Positions 63,651 through 64,000 of a stretch of DNA of 64,000 nucleotides are shown piece after piece. Positions within the stretch are counted from its first letter, which is position 1; each line of letters starts with the position of its first letter. A program made the translations under genes and the position numbers. Where the stretch lies: NCBI RefSeq assembly GCF_035594125.1, contig NC_087168.1, positions 6,892,501 to 6,956,500 on the forward strand. Direction: 5' to 3'. The DNA is from Scylla paramamosain. Its lineage: Eukaryota; Arthropoda; Malacostraca; Decapoda; Portunidae. Below the pieces are notes generated by a model that was not told where the DNA came from, did not search any database, and saw nothing but the letters and a program-made list of their open reading frames with translations.

Positions 63651-64000
63651 TGTCTTTTGAGTGTTTTTGAGCGTGTTACGCAATATAGCACTAAAAGGAA
63701 GGGCAATCACATTACATGGGAATAAAACCAAATTTTACCTAGAACTTGCCTTTAAGTGTTTTTGAGCTCCTTACATACCAAACGCTAAAACGCCTGCAAA
63801 ATATATTTTATGGAGAAACAGAATAATATTACCAAATACATGTATTTTGAGTGTTTTTCATCATAGTATCTATAAAAACGCTTAAATACATGCAAAGAAC
63901 CTTATGTTTGGGAAACGAAAGGACATTACGAGAAACGTGTATTATGAGTGTTTTTTTAAGTTCCTTCAGTACCTAAAAGCTAAAACCCAAAAATAACACT
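63651..64000 (-). repeat. HOR array, reverse, to the right edge
   Basis: Reversed sub-repeats 4, 3, 2 and 1 in the expected order (AGCACTAAAAGGAAGGGCAA, AACTTGCCTTTAAGTG, GTTTGGGAAACGAAAGG). The array continues beyond the window. Confidence 0.85.

Noticed and set aside
1634..64000. Telomeric repeats, tRNA or 5S rRNA genes as the origin of the satellite
   Set aside because: No TTAGG or TTAGGG tracts were seen. I saw no cloverleaf with A and B boxes and no rRNA-like GC-rich stretch. This was judged by eye and not by covariance search.
1634..64000. CENP-B-box-like motif
   Set aside because: TTCG occurs often, but no stretch with the TTCG, A and CGGG spacing of the mammalian box was noticed.

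Overview
This window is eukaryotic, AT-rich, non-genic DNA. About 60 of its 64 kb are one family of satellite DNA, and I see no host gene, tRNA, rRNA or other cellular RNA. The only protein-coding traces are pieces of two non-LTR retrotransposons (LINEs). The long EN-RT reading frame at the left edge resembles jockey-group LINEs that I recall as common in decapod crustacean (crab and shrimp) genomes. A decapod or other arthropod host is therefore my best guess, but it is an inference from memory and not proven here.

The satellite is hierarchical. The basic monomer is about 97 bp (85-105 bp), with a conserved core CAAAAACACTCAAAA, a GCGTTTTGGTA-like box and GGTAATGTTATT. About eleven diverged monomers are arranged in a fixed order to form a higher-order repeat (HOR) unit of about 1.1 kb, which recurs through nearly the whole window. 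Short reading frames of 60-120 codons recur with the HOR period in several frames and are by-products of the repeat, not genes.

Layout. 1-1633: jockey-like LINE, minus strand, running off the left edge. 1634-9542: HOR array, mostly forward, with reversed segments at 1634-1878 and 8778-9081. 9543-29120 and 29121-48476: two head-to-tail copies (A and B) of a block of about 19.4 kb. Each copy carries many HOR units, a CR1-like LINE fragment, a block of more diverged monomers, a 534-bp short HOR unit and a small inversion bounded by 28-bp inverted repeats. 48477-55889: forward HOR array with a reversed cassette at 51464-51944. 55890-59470: strongly diverged monomers that change orientation twice. 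59471-64000: HOR array in reverse orientation, with forward cassettes at about 60530-61010 and 63385-63650.

The sequence records how such an array evolves. Unequal exchange in register made the 19.4-kb duplication and the short units. Inversion junctions were copied to several sites. One half of the array lies as an inverted repeat of the other half (about 6.5-9.7 kb against 59.9-63.4 kb). A centromeric or heterochromatic role is possible for a HOR satellite, but nothing in the sequence proves it.
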